Shown: one piece after another, positions 1 through 6,570 of the stretch
Layout of the letters: every line of letters starts with the position of its first letter
Position numbering within the stretch: the stretch's first letter is position 1
Assembly (NCBI GenBank): GCA_946479705.1
Contig: CAMLHI010000104.1
Location: 1 to 7,215 of the forward strand
Length of the DNA stretch: 7,215 bases
DNA from: an uncultured Oxalobacteraceae bacterium
GTDB lineage: Bacteria; Pseudomonadota; Gammaproteobacteria; Burkholderiales; Burkholderiaceae
Direction of reading: 5' to 3'
Notes under the pieces: generated by a model
What the model was told of the DNA's origin: nothing
Database searches by the model: none
What the model saw: only the letters and a program-made list of their open reading frames with translations
Translations under genes and position numbers: made by a program

Positions 1-214
1 GCCTGAACGCGCTCGCAGTGCCGTATCGACGTTATTGCTTGCGGGTGCAGCTGAAGTTGAGATCTGCGTAGTACCGGTCTCAGTCCATCCCGCAGTCCCA
101 ACTGTGCGGTGCGTGGCCAGCTGGCGGCGCTGCGGAAACTCAGGCAGGATGAGCGCTTCGACCGTCCGCAATCGGCCAAAGCGGCGACATTGGAACACGT
201 TGGAGGACAATGCT
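1..214. other. Left-edge stretch with no supported gene
   Basis: I find no supported gene here. The plus-strand frame of the next gene stays open back to the window edge, but its translation (rich in Cys, Val, Arg and Trp) does not look like a natural protein. A different plus frame is open from base 3 to a TAG at 69-71 and ends in ...RYCLRVQLKLRSA, which could be the tail of a gene starting outside the window, but it is too short to judge. The only clear signal is the ribosome binding site GGAGGA at 202-207, which belongs to the gene starting at 215. Confidence 0.3.
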
Positions 215-457
215 ATGAATAATGACGATCAGGGCGAACGCTTGCCACCGAAGTTACCAGTCGTAGCCATCGTCCTCGGGTCTATCGCTGCCGTCATCAC
301 AGCGGTTGCGGTGTCATGGGCGACGCCAGATGGCAACCTCGTCGTGACTTTGGTGCCAGCACTGGCAGTTGGTCTGGCTGTCTTCGGTCTTGCATTGCGG
401 CGCGTCCGAATATTTTTTCAAAGATATGTCGATTTTGTTCGCCGCCATCCGTCGTAG
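215..457 (+). CDS. Small two-helix inner-membrane protein, unknown function
   Basis: This gene encodes 80 residues. I do not recognise a family. After a short charged N-terminus (MNNDDQGERLPPK) there are two hydrophobic stretches, about residues 15-34 and 42-61, joined by a short Thr-Pro-Asp-Gly turn. A basic tail (RRVRIFFQR...VRRHPS) follows; by the positive-inside rule it should stay in the cytoplasm, giving a hairpin with both ends inside. The start at 215 is chosen because GGAGGA (202-207) lies 7 bases upstream. The frame is open further upstream (a possible TTG start at 35), but that extension does not look like protein. The VOC gene begins 45 bases downstream on the same strand, so co-transcription is likely. 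No link to secretion is visible. Confidence 0.6.
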   Translation: MNNDDQGERLPPKLPVVAIVLGSIAAVITAVAVSWATPDGNLVVTLVPALAVGLAVFGLALRRVRIFFQRYVDFVRRHPS

Positions 458-502
458 GGATGAAGCACCGATTGCCCATTCCACCTCAACCAAGGAAACG
501 CG

Positions 503-901
503 ATGAACAAGCAGATCATCCTCAACTTGCCAGTGAAAGACCTGAATAAGTCCAAGGCATTCTTTTCCGCGCTCGGCTTTACTTTCAATGCGCGATTTAG
601 CGGCGAGAACTCAGCATTCATGAACGTCGTCGGCGACACCATCCAGGCCATGCTGACGACCGAGCCTTTCTTCAAGTCCCTGATCGACAAGCCCGTCGTG
701 CAAGCGAAGGAAGCCAATGAAGTCGTCATCTGCCTGAGCTGCGAAAGCCGGGAAGAAGTCGACACCCTCATTGCCAAGGCCGTCGCCGCGGGCGGCCGTA
801 CGCCGCACCCACCAGAGGACCATGGCTTCATGTATGACCAGGGTTTCGAGGACATTGATGGCCACCTGTGGAACTTGGTCTGGGTGGCGCCGGAGGCCTA
901 A
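503..901 (+). CDS. VOC superfamily (glyoxalase/bleomycin-resistance fold) protein
   Basis: This gene encodes 132 residues, the usual length for a single-chain vicinal oxygen chelate protein, which normally works as a dimer in the cytoplasm. The N-terminal module starts with the strand ILNLPVKDL (6-14), the helix NKSKAFFSALGF (15-26) and strands up to FMNVVGD (39-45). The second module has EVVICLSC (73-80), a helix EEVDTLIAKAVAAGG (84-98) and the closing GFEDIDGHLWNLVWV (114-128). Members of the family end in a D-x-DGHxWE-like stretch whose Glu often binds metal; here that position is Asn, so catalytic metal binding may be altered. AAGGAA (492-497) lies 5 bases before the ATG, which supports the start. 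The substrate cannot be predicted: the family includes glyoxalase I, antibiotic-binding proteins and many uncharacterised members. Confidence 0.85.
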   Translation: MNKQIILNLPVKDLNKSKAFFSALGFTFNARFSGENSAFMNVVGDTIQAMLTTEPFFKSLIDKPVVQAKEANEVVICLSCESREEVDTLIAKAVAAGGRTPHPPEDHGFMYDQGFEDIDGHLWNLVWVAPEA

Positions 902-992
902 TTCCGCCTGCGTCACCCGCGCCAGGTCGCCGAAATTTCCCAGTCCAAATCAGTGCTCCCTAGCGCTCCTGACGACTTTCTTGTTCGCAGTC

Positions 993-1256
993 TCATGCGC
1001 GAAGAGCTGTTCGGCGCCTCAACACCTTGCGCGCGCGCTTTTCGCGCAGCGCCTCGGCTTCCTGCGCCATGGCGTGCTGCATCGATTCGGGAATTTCCAC
1101 ATTGCCCGTCTCCATCCGCGGCACCTTTTCGCGCCACGGTTTGGTGGCCGTGTCGATCGCGCGGCACATGGTCGCGGCCAGTTCTTCCCGCTCCTTGAGC
1201 GCTTCATCCAGCGAATGGCGCCCGATCAGCTTGCGCAGGGTAGTCAGCGCCACCTG
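993..1256 (-). pseudogene. Remnant of a slipin/stomatin-like SPFH (Band 7) protein
   Basis: The minus strand encodes about 78 residues that read like the second half of a Band 7 domain: QVALTTLRKLIG, then RHSLDEALKEREELA, then a stretch ending NVEIPESMQHAMAQEAEA and LREKRARKV (about 1256 down to 1023). Slipins and stomatins have the same order: a T-LR-x-x-x-G helix, DE-L-x-ER, a WGhKV-x-x-VEI strand, ESM-x-x-AMA-x-QAEA and RRAKV. Here the Trp-Gly-hydrophobic-Lys-Val is Trp-Arg-Glu-Lys-Val. Both the membrane-anchored N-terminus and the C-terminal helical region are missing. After RARKV the frame runs ten unrelated residues to a stop at 993-995, and the alternative frame does not restore the family sequence. 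There is no start codon at a sensible place. It looks like an internal fragment left by deletion, not a functional gene. Confidence 0.6.
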
Positions 1257-1447
1257 GAGTCGGCCAGCTGGCCATCGCGCCTGTTGAGCATTGTTGTGGA
1301 TTCCGCCGTGCATTGTTGAGATTTCAGCTGGCGCCCCGCGCTTACCATGGCCTGGTCGCCTGGCGATCAGCCCGGCGCAAGACAGGGAAGTCCACCGGAA
1401 CGGGCCGCCGAGCTCGCCTAACCAACTCATCAATCGCGGGGTGCACC
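1257..1447. other. Upstream region of the hrpB-like gene
   Basis: This is the presumed promoter and leader of the regulator gene. I see no TTCGC-N15-TTCGC box, which fits regulators of this type being switched on by an upstream response regulator (HrpG in Ralstonia and Xanthomonas) and not by themselves. No convincing sigma-70 promoter stands out. The one visible structure is a pair of direct repeats, listed separately. The gene's frame is open back to a TTG at 1313, but that extension is not expected from the family. Confidence 0.4.
1288..1318. repeat. Pair of 9-bp direct repeats upstream of the hrpB-like gene
   Basis: GCATTGTTG occurs at 1288-1296 and again at 1310-1318, with starts 22 bp apart (about two helical turns), roughly 130-160 bp before the regulator's start codon. 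A pair on one face of the helix would suit a dimeric activator such as an OmpR-type response regulator. I know of no consensus it matches, and a chance repeat cannot be excluded. Confidence 0.3.
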
Positions 1448-2896
1448 ATGTTTTCGACTATCTATTTCACTCTCTGTTCCGGCCTTGCACAGCGCGCCGC
1501 GCTGCCGGCCTATGCCGCCGCCATGCTCGATGGCGCCGTCGAACGCGCCTATTGCAGCGTCGACGAGGTGCTCGACCTTCCGGCGCGCCAGCACGGCGGC
1601 GCCGAGGTCGCGCGCCTGGTGGCGGTGGCGGATGCATCGCTGCTGCTCGGTCGTGATGTCGACGCCGAGGAGATGTACCGGCGCGCGCAAAACTGCGCCG
1701 TCAACGACAACGACCGTCTGCGCATCATGTCGTGCCGCAACACCGGCTGGCAGTTGATGATGCGCGACCGCTACGCCACGACCGCCAAATGCTTCGCCCG
1801 CATCGTCCACGACGAGGCCGCCACCCGGGACGCGCGTATCGAAGCCCTGATCGGCTTTGCGCTGGTGCAGCACCAGCTGGGGCGTCAGCGCGATGCCGAC
1901 AACGCCCTGTCGGAGGCGGCCGCGCTGGCCGACGGCCTCGCCGAGCCGCTCTGGCGCCAGGTGATCGGCCTGCTGGCGCGCGAGTTCGATGTGCAGCTGC
2001 GCATCCGCACCTCCACGAGCCTGAGCGATCACGCATTCTGGAATTCGGCGCATCTGGTCCAGGCCCAGGGCGGCAGCGATCGGGTCGAGGGCCGGCACCG
2101 GCTCGACGCCACCTGCGCCCTTGGGGCGCCGCTGCCGGCACTGATCACCCAGCGCCACGATTACCTGGCGCGGCTGGACGCGCTGGCCGGCGCCGACCGC
2201 CTGGCGGTCGCGCCGCTGCTTGACATCGCGCACCACGGGCACAATGCGCGCGGCGGCGTGCAAGGCTTCCTGACCAAGATCGACATCGCGCTGGCAGCCT
2301 TTGCCGGCGGCCTGGACGATGTGGCCGAATCCGTGCTAGGCAAGCTCAGCCGCGTTGAAACCGAGCTGGGCACGCGGCGCTGCAATTTCGACTACCTGTA
2401 TTGCGTCTCCCGGATCGCCGCGCGCCAGGGCAATCCGATGCAGGCGCTCAAGCTCTACGCCAGCTACACGGCCGAGGCCCTGCGCTGCCTGCGCAGCGAG
2501 GTGCCCGAATCGGGCGCGATCCGTCCGCAGGCCAGCGGCGCGATGGCCGTCGACGACCTGTCGGCGCGCCTGCCGGCCAAGTACCGCCGCGCCTACCGCT
2601 TCATCGTCGACAACCTCGAGCACGCCGACCTGAGTACGCGCGAGGTGGCCGCGCAGATCGGCGTGACCGAGCGGGCCCTGCAGATGGCATTCAAGCGCTG
2701 GATCGGCATCGCGCCGGGCGGCCTGATTCGCAAGCTGCGCCTGGAAGGCATCCGTGCCGAACTGCTCAGCGACGCGCGCGTCAAGGGCTCGATCGTCGAT
2801 ACCGCCAGCCGCTGGGGCGTGACCAGCCGTTCGGTACTGGCCAAGGGATACCGGCGCCACTTCAACGAGTCGCCGTCCGACACCGTCCACCGCTAA
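1448..2896 (+). CDS. hrpB: HrpB/HrpX-type AraC family activator of type III secretion
   Basis: This gene encodes 482 residues, close to the roughly 475-480 of Ralstonia HrpB and Xanthomonas HrpX. These proteins activate the hrp secretion operons and effector genes by binding the PIP (hrpII) box. Residues 1 to about 350 are helical, with TPR-like stretches (for example ARLVAVADASLLLGRDVDAE at 55-74 and a region at 95-165), as in HrpB. Residues 379-482 form the AraC DNA-binding domain: first helix-turn-helix LSTREVAAQIGVTERALQ (395-412) and second one SIVDTASRWGVTSRSV (448-463), ending with YRRHFNESPSDT. The ATG at 1448 is chosen over the upstream TTG at 1313 because it gives the family length and the N-terminus MFSTIYF..., which resembles HrpB as I recall it. 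GGGG at 1438-1441 is a weak ribosome binding site. Two matching PIP boxes lie about 3.6 kb downstream. The name rests on recalled similarity; hrpX would be the equivalent name. Confidence 0.85.
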   Translation: MFSTIYFTLCSGLAQRAALPAYAAAMLDGAVERAYCSVDEVLDLPARQHGGAEVARLVAVADASLLLGRDVDAEEMYRRAQNCAVNDNDRLRIMSCRNTGWQLMMRDRYATTAKCFARIVHDEAATRDARIEALIGFALVQHQLGRQRDADNALSEAAALADGLAEPLWRQVIGLLAREFDVQLRIRTSTSLSDHAFWNSAHLVQAQGGSDRVEGRHRLDATCALGAPLPALITQRHDYLARLDALAGADRLAVAPLLDIAHHGHNARGGVQGFLTKIDIALAAFAGGLDDVAESVLGKLSRVETELGTRRCNFDYLYCVSRIAARQGNPMQALKLYASYTAEALRCLRSEVPESGAIRPQASGAMAVDDLSARLPAKYRRAYRFIVDNLEHADLSTREVAAQIGVTERALQMAFKRWIGIAPGGLIRKLRLEGIRAELLSDARVKGSIVDTASRWGVTSRSVLAKGYRRHFNESPSDTVHR

Positions 2897-2953
2897 GCGG
2901 CGCCAACGCGCATGGCGTCGATGCCTGGCCTGGCCCGGTGCGTCGCCACGCTG

Positions 2954-2998
2954 CCCTGACGACCCATCTGGCGCCGCGCGCTGGATGGGTCGTCAGGG
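2954..2998. terminator. Bidirectional hairpin terminator between convergent genes
   Basis: CCCTGACGACCCATC (2954-2968) pairs perfectly with GATGGGTCGTCAGGG (2984-2998), a 15-bp stem around a 15-base loop that can itself extend through two G-U pairs and a GCGC stem. It sits 57 bases after the regulator's stop and 2 bases after the stop of the minus-strand gene, so it can serve both. Neither strand has a clear run of T after the stem, so termination may be weak or need a cofactor; the hairpin could also protect the 3' ends of both messages. Confidence 0.75.
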
Positions 2999-3000
2999 AC

Positions 3001-6000
3001 TTACCGCCCGCTGGACCCGGTGGGCGAGGCGGGGCGTTCGGCCCGCAGCACGCTCAACTGGTGCGGGTGCGCAACCTCCGACACTTGCTGGGCGGTCGCC
3101 ATGAAATTGGGGCCGGCCGTGCGCGCCTGCCCCGCGATTTCCAGCGAATAGAGGAAGCGCTTGTCCCAGCTCCCGTCCGATTCGAGCAGCGTGCTGATCT
3201 GCTCATTGTGCCTGGCGATCTGCGCCGCCTGGTCCCGGTCCGGCTGCGCGTTGGGCGCCACCAGCGCGTCGCGCAGCTCGCGCAGCACGTTGATCTTGCG
3301 CGCCGCGTCCGGCCGCAGCCACACCCGCTCGGCATACACCTGGTTGCCGACGGTCGCGTCCTCCTCGACGCGGGCCAGATATTCGTCGATCGGCTCGGCC
3401 TGAGTGGATGCGCCGGCCGCTTGATTCGGGTACACCGCGTCCCAGCTGTCGCGGCGGCTGTCGACGTAGCGCTTCATTTCCTTCACGCTGGTAAACGTCG
3501 TGTCGCGGTAGCTCAGGCTCGGATCGATGTGGCCATCCTCCTCGGCGATGCGCCATACCGAGCCGGTTTCCGACTGCAGCACCGTGGTGCCGAAGCCGAT
3601 GATCGACGCGCTCGGCAGCGCCACCGATTTGACGTGCCCGTTTGCGCCGGAAAAGTTGCCTTGCGAGGGGGGCGCGGCCACCAGGCTGGCGGACGCGCCG
3701 ACCTGGCGCGCGCTCGAGCTGCTGGCATATTCGGCGCGCAGCGGTCCCGGGGTTTCCTGTCTGCGCAAGCGGGTCAACCAGTTCTTGGTGGCGTTGGCCT
3801 GCACATTGGGGCCGAGCTTGTAGCCATCGTGCTGGACGCGCGAGCCCGCCGACAGGCCGACCGAGCTCGATACCGAGGCGCTGCGCGAATCGAGCCAGTT
3901 GACCGACACGTCGGGGTCCTTGTAGAAGGTATGCGACATGGCCTCCCACATGGTGTGCACGTCGCCCGGCAAGCCGCCGTTCGCACCGCTGGCAGTGGCC
4001 GCGTCGACCACCGACAGCAGCTTGGCGCGCCACGGATCGGGATGGCTGTCCGGCGCCGGCCCGATCGGCTGCATGCGGCAGCGCACCATCACGCCCTTCG
4101 GGCTGGCGGTATCGAGCATGAACGGCAGCGCTTGCACCGTAGCGCTGGCGACCATTTTCTTGCCCAGCAGGGTGACGCCGCCGGTGGCCGAGGCGCCGAG
4201 GTGGGCGGAGATGCGGCGGTCGCTGCCGATGAACAGCTGGCCGTGGTTGGCCGACGAGCCGCCGTTGATCATCGCCATGCGGCCGTGCATCAGCTTGACG
4301 TCCGGACCGGCCAGCGCGAAGGGCACGAAGGGCAGGTGCTCGATCCCCGTGGAGTTGATCAGTTCCGCCGCGCTGAAGTTGATGCCGAACTGGCCGCCGT
4401 TGGTCAGGCGCACGTCATACGTCATGCGCGGCTCGGTGATCACCCGCTTGAAGTTCTCCAGCACCGTTTGCGGCGTGGACGTGTCGAGCGGCACTTCGCC
4501 ATAGTGCTCCAGCGTGGCCAGCTGATCGGCGCCGGCGCGCAAGGCGGCCGCATCGATGGCGCCATGCTCGCCTGCGCCGCTGTCGGACAGCTCGCACTGT
4601 CCGATCCATGCGCGCAGGGTTGCCACGTCGAGCTCGGCACCGCCGCGCGGGCGCCGCAGCGAGCGCGTCCCCTTCAGTTCTTCATAGGTGGGACTGAGCT
4701 TGATCGCGGCCACGCTGACGCCGGTCAGTTCGGCGGCGCGCGCGGCGATCGCCTTGCGCATGGTGGCCGTGACGGTGGTCTTGTCGCGCCAGCCCTTCTG
4801 TCCGGTGCGCTCATGCCAGCGTTCGAGCGTGGCGCCCTTGAGCGCATCGCTGATGCGTTGGGCGGGCGAGCCGCCGTCGCGCGCCTGCGCCCGTTGCACC
4901 AGCACGGCGCCGAAATCCCGGATCACGTTAGCCTTGAGCAGGTCGTCCTCCGGCTGGCGCAGGCTGGCCCCGCCGGTGCCCATGGCCAGCGCCGACATCG
5001 GCGACTTGTTGAAGCCGAACGCGCGCCGCAGGCCGGCCAGCGTGCCGGGATCGCTGGCGCGCTGCGCATAGCGCGACAGCTTGAACATGCGCTGCTGGGC
5101 CCGCGCCAGCGGCGTGCCCGGGCCCTCCGCCGTGAAGCCGCAGCGCCACGAGAAATAAGCGCTCTTGAGATGGCGTTCCGGTTCGGCTTCCGGATTGGCC
5201 GCCAGCTGCAGCGCGGCCAGCAAGGCTTTGGCCGGCAGGGTCACATTGCCCTTCATCTGCGCCGGCGGCGACTGCGAACGGGTACCATGCGGACGCTCGT
5301 GGGCAGGCAGCGCGGCGATGGCGATGCGCCTGACGTCGGCCATGCTGGCCGGGCGCGGCGCGCCTTCGGGCAAGGCATCGATCAGGGCGTTGGCGGCGGT
5401 GAAGGCCAGGCGCTGGGCGTCCTTGCGCACGGCGGCGCCGAGTGCGCTGTCGTTGGGCCGCACGCGCTCCTGTCCGCACAAGGCGATCAGCGTCGAATGG
5501 CCGAGCGCCGTGGTGGCCAGCCGGCGCGCCAGCTCGAACGCGCCATGCTCGAGAGCGTGCAGCGAGTCGGCAGCGACCAGGTCGTCCAGCGCGCTGTCCG
5601 CGGCGGCCGCATCGCTGCCGAAGGCTTGGGCCATGCGGCGCAGCACCAGTTCCTGGCGCCCGCCCGCTTCGGCCACCACATCGGCACTGGCGCCCTCCGG
5701 AGGAGCCAGATAATGGCGCAGATCACTGGCGATCTGCGCTGGCACTTTATGGCCGCCAGTCATGCCGCTGCGATTGAACAGACGGGCGGCCACGGCCTCG
5801 GTGCCGCCCGCTTCGCCGAGGGGCGGGTCGCACGCGCGTTCCGCCGCGTCGTCGGCGGTAAGGATGACGTCGGCGTCGAGGCGCAGGCTGGCGGACCCGA
5901 GGGGGGCGTTCGGGTCCGGCCGGTAGGTGTCTTCCGGCGCGATGGCGACCTTGGCGCTCATGGGGTGCTCCTTGGCGAAGCTGCCGATCTCCCCGCCGCC

Positions 6001-6351
6001 GACGGTGCGGGCGACGTTGCGGCCGTGGCGCAGGGCGGCTGACTGGGTGGTGGCGTACAGGTCCGGCTGGTGCGCTTCCCCCGGCGCGATGGCGACCTTG
6101 GCGCGCGCGGTCGAGGGACGCGCCTTGGTGACGCTGCCAAACAGCGAGCTCGACGTGGTCATCGGGCGCGGCGCGAACTTGTGCCTCAGGGCCAGGCCGA
6201 TCCCGCCGTCGTTACGGCGGCTTAGCGCGGGCCGGGTCGGCGCGGACGGCGGCGCGGACGGCGGCGGCTCGGCGCGCGGCGCTGTGTTGTCAGGGGCGAG
6301 GTCGGGAAGGGCGGACGAGCTGGTGCGGGACAGACCGGTCGGGGATGGCAT
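3001..6351 (-). CDS. Large putative type III effector, possibly AWR (RipA)-like
   Basis: This gene encodes 1116 residues from the ATG at 6351. A GTG at 6393 (AAGG 4 bases upstream) would add 14. The effector assignment rests on the complete PIP-box promoter upstream and on the N-terminus: residues 1 to about 90 are a disordered Ser/Pro/Ala-rich leader (MPSPTGLSRTSSSALP..., PPSAPPSAP), typical of type III secretion signals, with no Sec signal or membrane helix. Residues 84-113 and 133-162 are imperfect repeats opening with AKVAIAP. About 185-640 is Ala/Leu/Arg-rich and mainly helical. About 645-860 is rich in alternating strands (TYDVRLTNGGQFGINFSA, GQLFIGSDRRISAHLGAS, SASVSSSVGLSAGS), followed by helices and a disordered Pro/Ser/Gly end. 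Length, layout and the strand-rich domain with a DPWRAKLL motif (Trp 774) recall the Ralstonia AWR effectors (about 1000-1300 residues), but here the triad reads PWR, so that link is an inference. No catalytic motif is visible. Confidence 0.75.
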   Translation of the reverse strand: MPSPTGLSRTSSSALPDLAPDNTAPRAEPPPSAPPSAPTRPALSRRNDGGIGLALRHKFAPRPMTTSSSLFGSVTKARPSTARAKVAIAPGEAHQPDLYATTQSAALRHGRNVARTVGGGEIGSFAKEHPMSAKVAIAPEDTYRPDPNAPLGSASLRLDADVILTADDAAERACDPPLGEAGGTEAVAARLFNRSGMTGGHKVPAQIASDLRHYLAPPEGASADVVAEAGGRQELVLRRMAQAFGSDAAAADSALDDLVAADSLHALEHGAFELARRLATTALGHSTLIALCGQERVRPNDSALGAAVRKDAQRLAFTAANALIDALPEGAPRPASMADVRRIAIAALPAHERPHGTRSQSPPAQMKGNVTLPAKALLAALQLAANPEAEPERHLKSAYFSWRCGFTAEGPGTPLARAQQRMFKLSRYAQRASDPGTLAGLRRAFGFNKSPMSALAMGTGGASLRQPEDDLLKANVIRDFGAVLVQRAQARDGGSPAQRISDALKGATLERWHERTGQKGWRDKTTVTATMRKAIAARAAELTGVSVAAIKLSPTYEELKGTRSLRRPRGGAELDVATLRAWIGQCELSDSGAGEHGAIDAAALRAGADQLATLEHYGEVPLDTSTPQTVLENFKRVITEPRMTYDVRLTNGGQFGINFSAAELINSTGIEHLPFVPFALAGPDVKLMHGRMAMINGGSSANHGQLFIGSDRRISAHLGASATGGVTLLGKKMVASATVQALPFMLDTASPKGVMVRCRMQPIGPAPDSHPDPWRAKLLSVVDAATASGANGGLPGDVHTMWEAMSHTFYKDPDVSVNWLDSRSASVSSSVGLSAGSRVQHDGYKLGPNVQANATKNWLTRLRRQETPGPLRAEYASSSSARQVGASASLVAAPPSQGNFSGANGHVKSVALPSASIIGFGTTVLQSETGSVWRIAEEDGHIDPSLSYRDTTFTSVKEMKRYVDSRRDSWDAVYPNQAAGASTQAEPIDEYLARVEEDATVGNQVYAERVWLRPDAARKINVLRELRDALVAPNAQPDRDQAAQIARHNEQISTLLESDGSWDKRFLYSLEIAGQARTAGPNFMATAQQVSEVAHPHQLSVLRAERPASPTGSSGR
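5934..6104 (-). repeat. Internal duplication in the large effector gene
   Basis: A 24-bp sequence starting CCGGCGCGATGG (plus strand) occurs identically at 5934-5957 and 6081-6104, exactly 147 bp (49 codons) apart. In the protein the two copies encode AKVAIAP at residues 84-90 and 133-139. Weaker similarity continues through (Q/R)PD, a Ser-Ala and a Leu-Arg to about 30 residues each. The in-frame spacing points to duplication of a roughly 49-residue unit followed by divergence. Confidence 0.7.
6240..6263 (-). repeat. 12-bp tandem repeat coding PPSA-PPSA
   Basis: GCGCGGACGGCG occurs twice in direct succession (6240-6251 and 6252-6263, plus strand). On the minus strand it encodes the repeated Pro-Pro-Ser-Ala of the disordered secretion leader. 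The unit is a multiple of three, so copy-number change would keep the frame. Confidence 0.7.
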
Positions 6352-6454
6352 AAGCGTCTCTACGAAAAATTGCTGTGGCACGGGGTGGCGCACCCCGCCT
6401 TGGTTTCTCGCAGGCGTGCACTAGGAGCCTCTGCACGCTCGCCGAGGTAGGGCA

Positions 6455-6517
6455 AGTATGGAGGGCGCGCGGCGGGCGGGCGGGGGCGCGGTGCGAACTG
6501 CCGTGCCTGCCAGCGAA
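6455..6517 (-). promoter_or_regulatory. PIP box (hrpII box) promoter of the large effector gene
   Basis: Read on the minus strand, TTCGC (6517-6513), 15 bases, TTCGC (6497-6493), 32 bases, then CATACT (6460-6455). This matches the plant-inducible-promoter box TTCGB-N15-TTCGB with a YANNNT -10 hexamer 30-32 bases downstream, as known from HrpX/HrpB-regulated genes. Transcription would start near 6448, giving a leader of about 55 bases to the GTG at 6393 or about 97 to the ATG at 6351. Confidence 0.85.
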
Positions 6518-6570
6518 GCTTCCTGCGCGCCCGGCCGGCGCTTCGCTCACGGTCGCCGCGCTTCGCTGGC
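6509..6570. repeat. 11-bp inverted repeat across the divergent promoter region
   Basis: GCCAGCGAAGC (6509-6519) is the exact reverse complement of GCTTCGCTGGC (6560-6570). Each arm covers one activator half-site: the distal one of the leftward promoter and the proximal one of the rightward promoter. The extra matching bases around these half-sites may reflect sequence preference of the activator beyond TTCGC, or a common origin of the boxes. Confidence 0.7.

Noticed and set aside
3..71. Possible C-terminal tail of a gene entering from the left
   Set aside because: Only 22 codons before the stop, with no recognisable motif; it cannot be told from chance.
35..214. A 60-codon N-terminal extension of the small membrane protein
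   Set aside because: The extension is not protein-like and GGAGGA is correctly spaced for the ATG at 215.
984..1014. TTCGC and TTCGG as a further possible PIP box
   Set aside because: The spacing is 21 bases instead of 15 and no gene is suitably placed downstream.
1313..1447. A 45-codon N-terminal extension of the regulator from a TTG start
   Set aside because: It would exceed the family length, reads as unnatural Arg-rich sequence and has no ribosome binding site.
1430..2263. A 277-codon minus-strand frame opposite the regulator
   Set aside because: The regulator frame matches a known family over its whole length; this frame is a composition shadow with no ribosome binding site or domain.
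2401..6042. A 1213-codon open frame on the plus strand, antisense to the large effector and overlapping the end of the regulator gene
   Set aside because: It is Arg/Ala/His/Gly-rich and has no recognisable domain. It crosses an unrelated gene in a different frame and the shared hairpin. Long antisense frames are expected opposite genes with nearly all G/C third positions.
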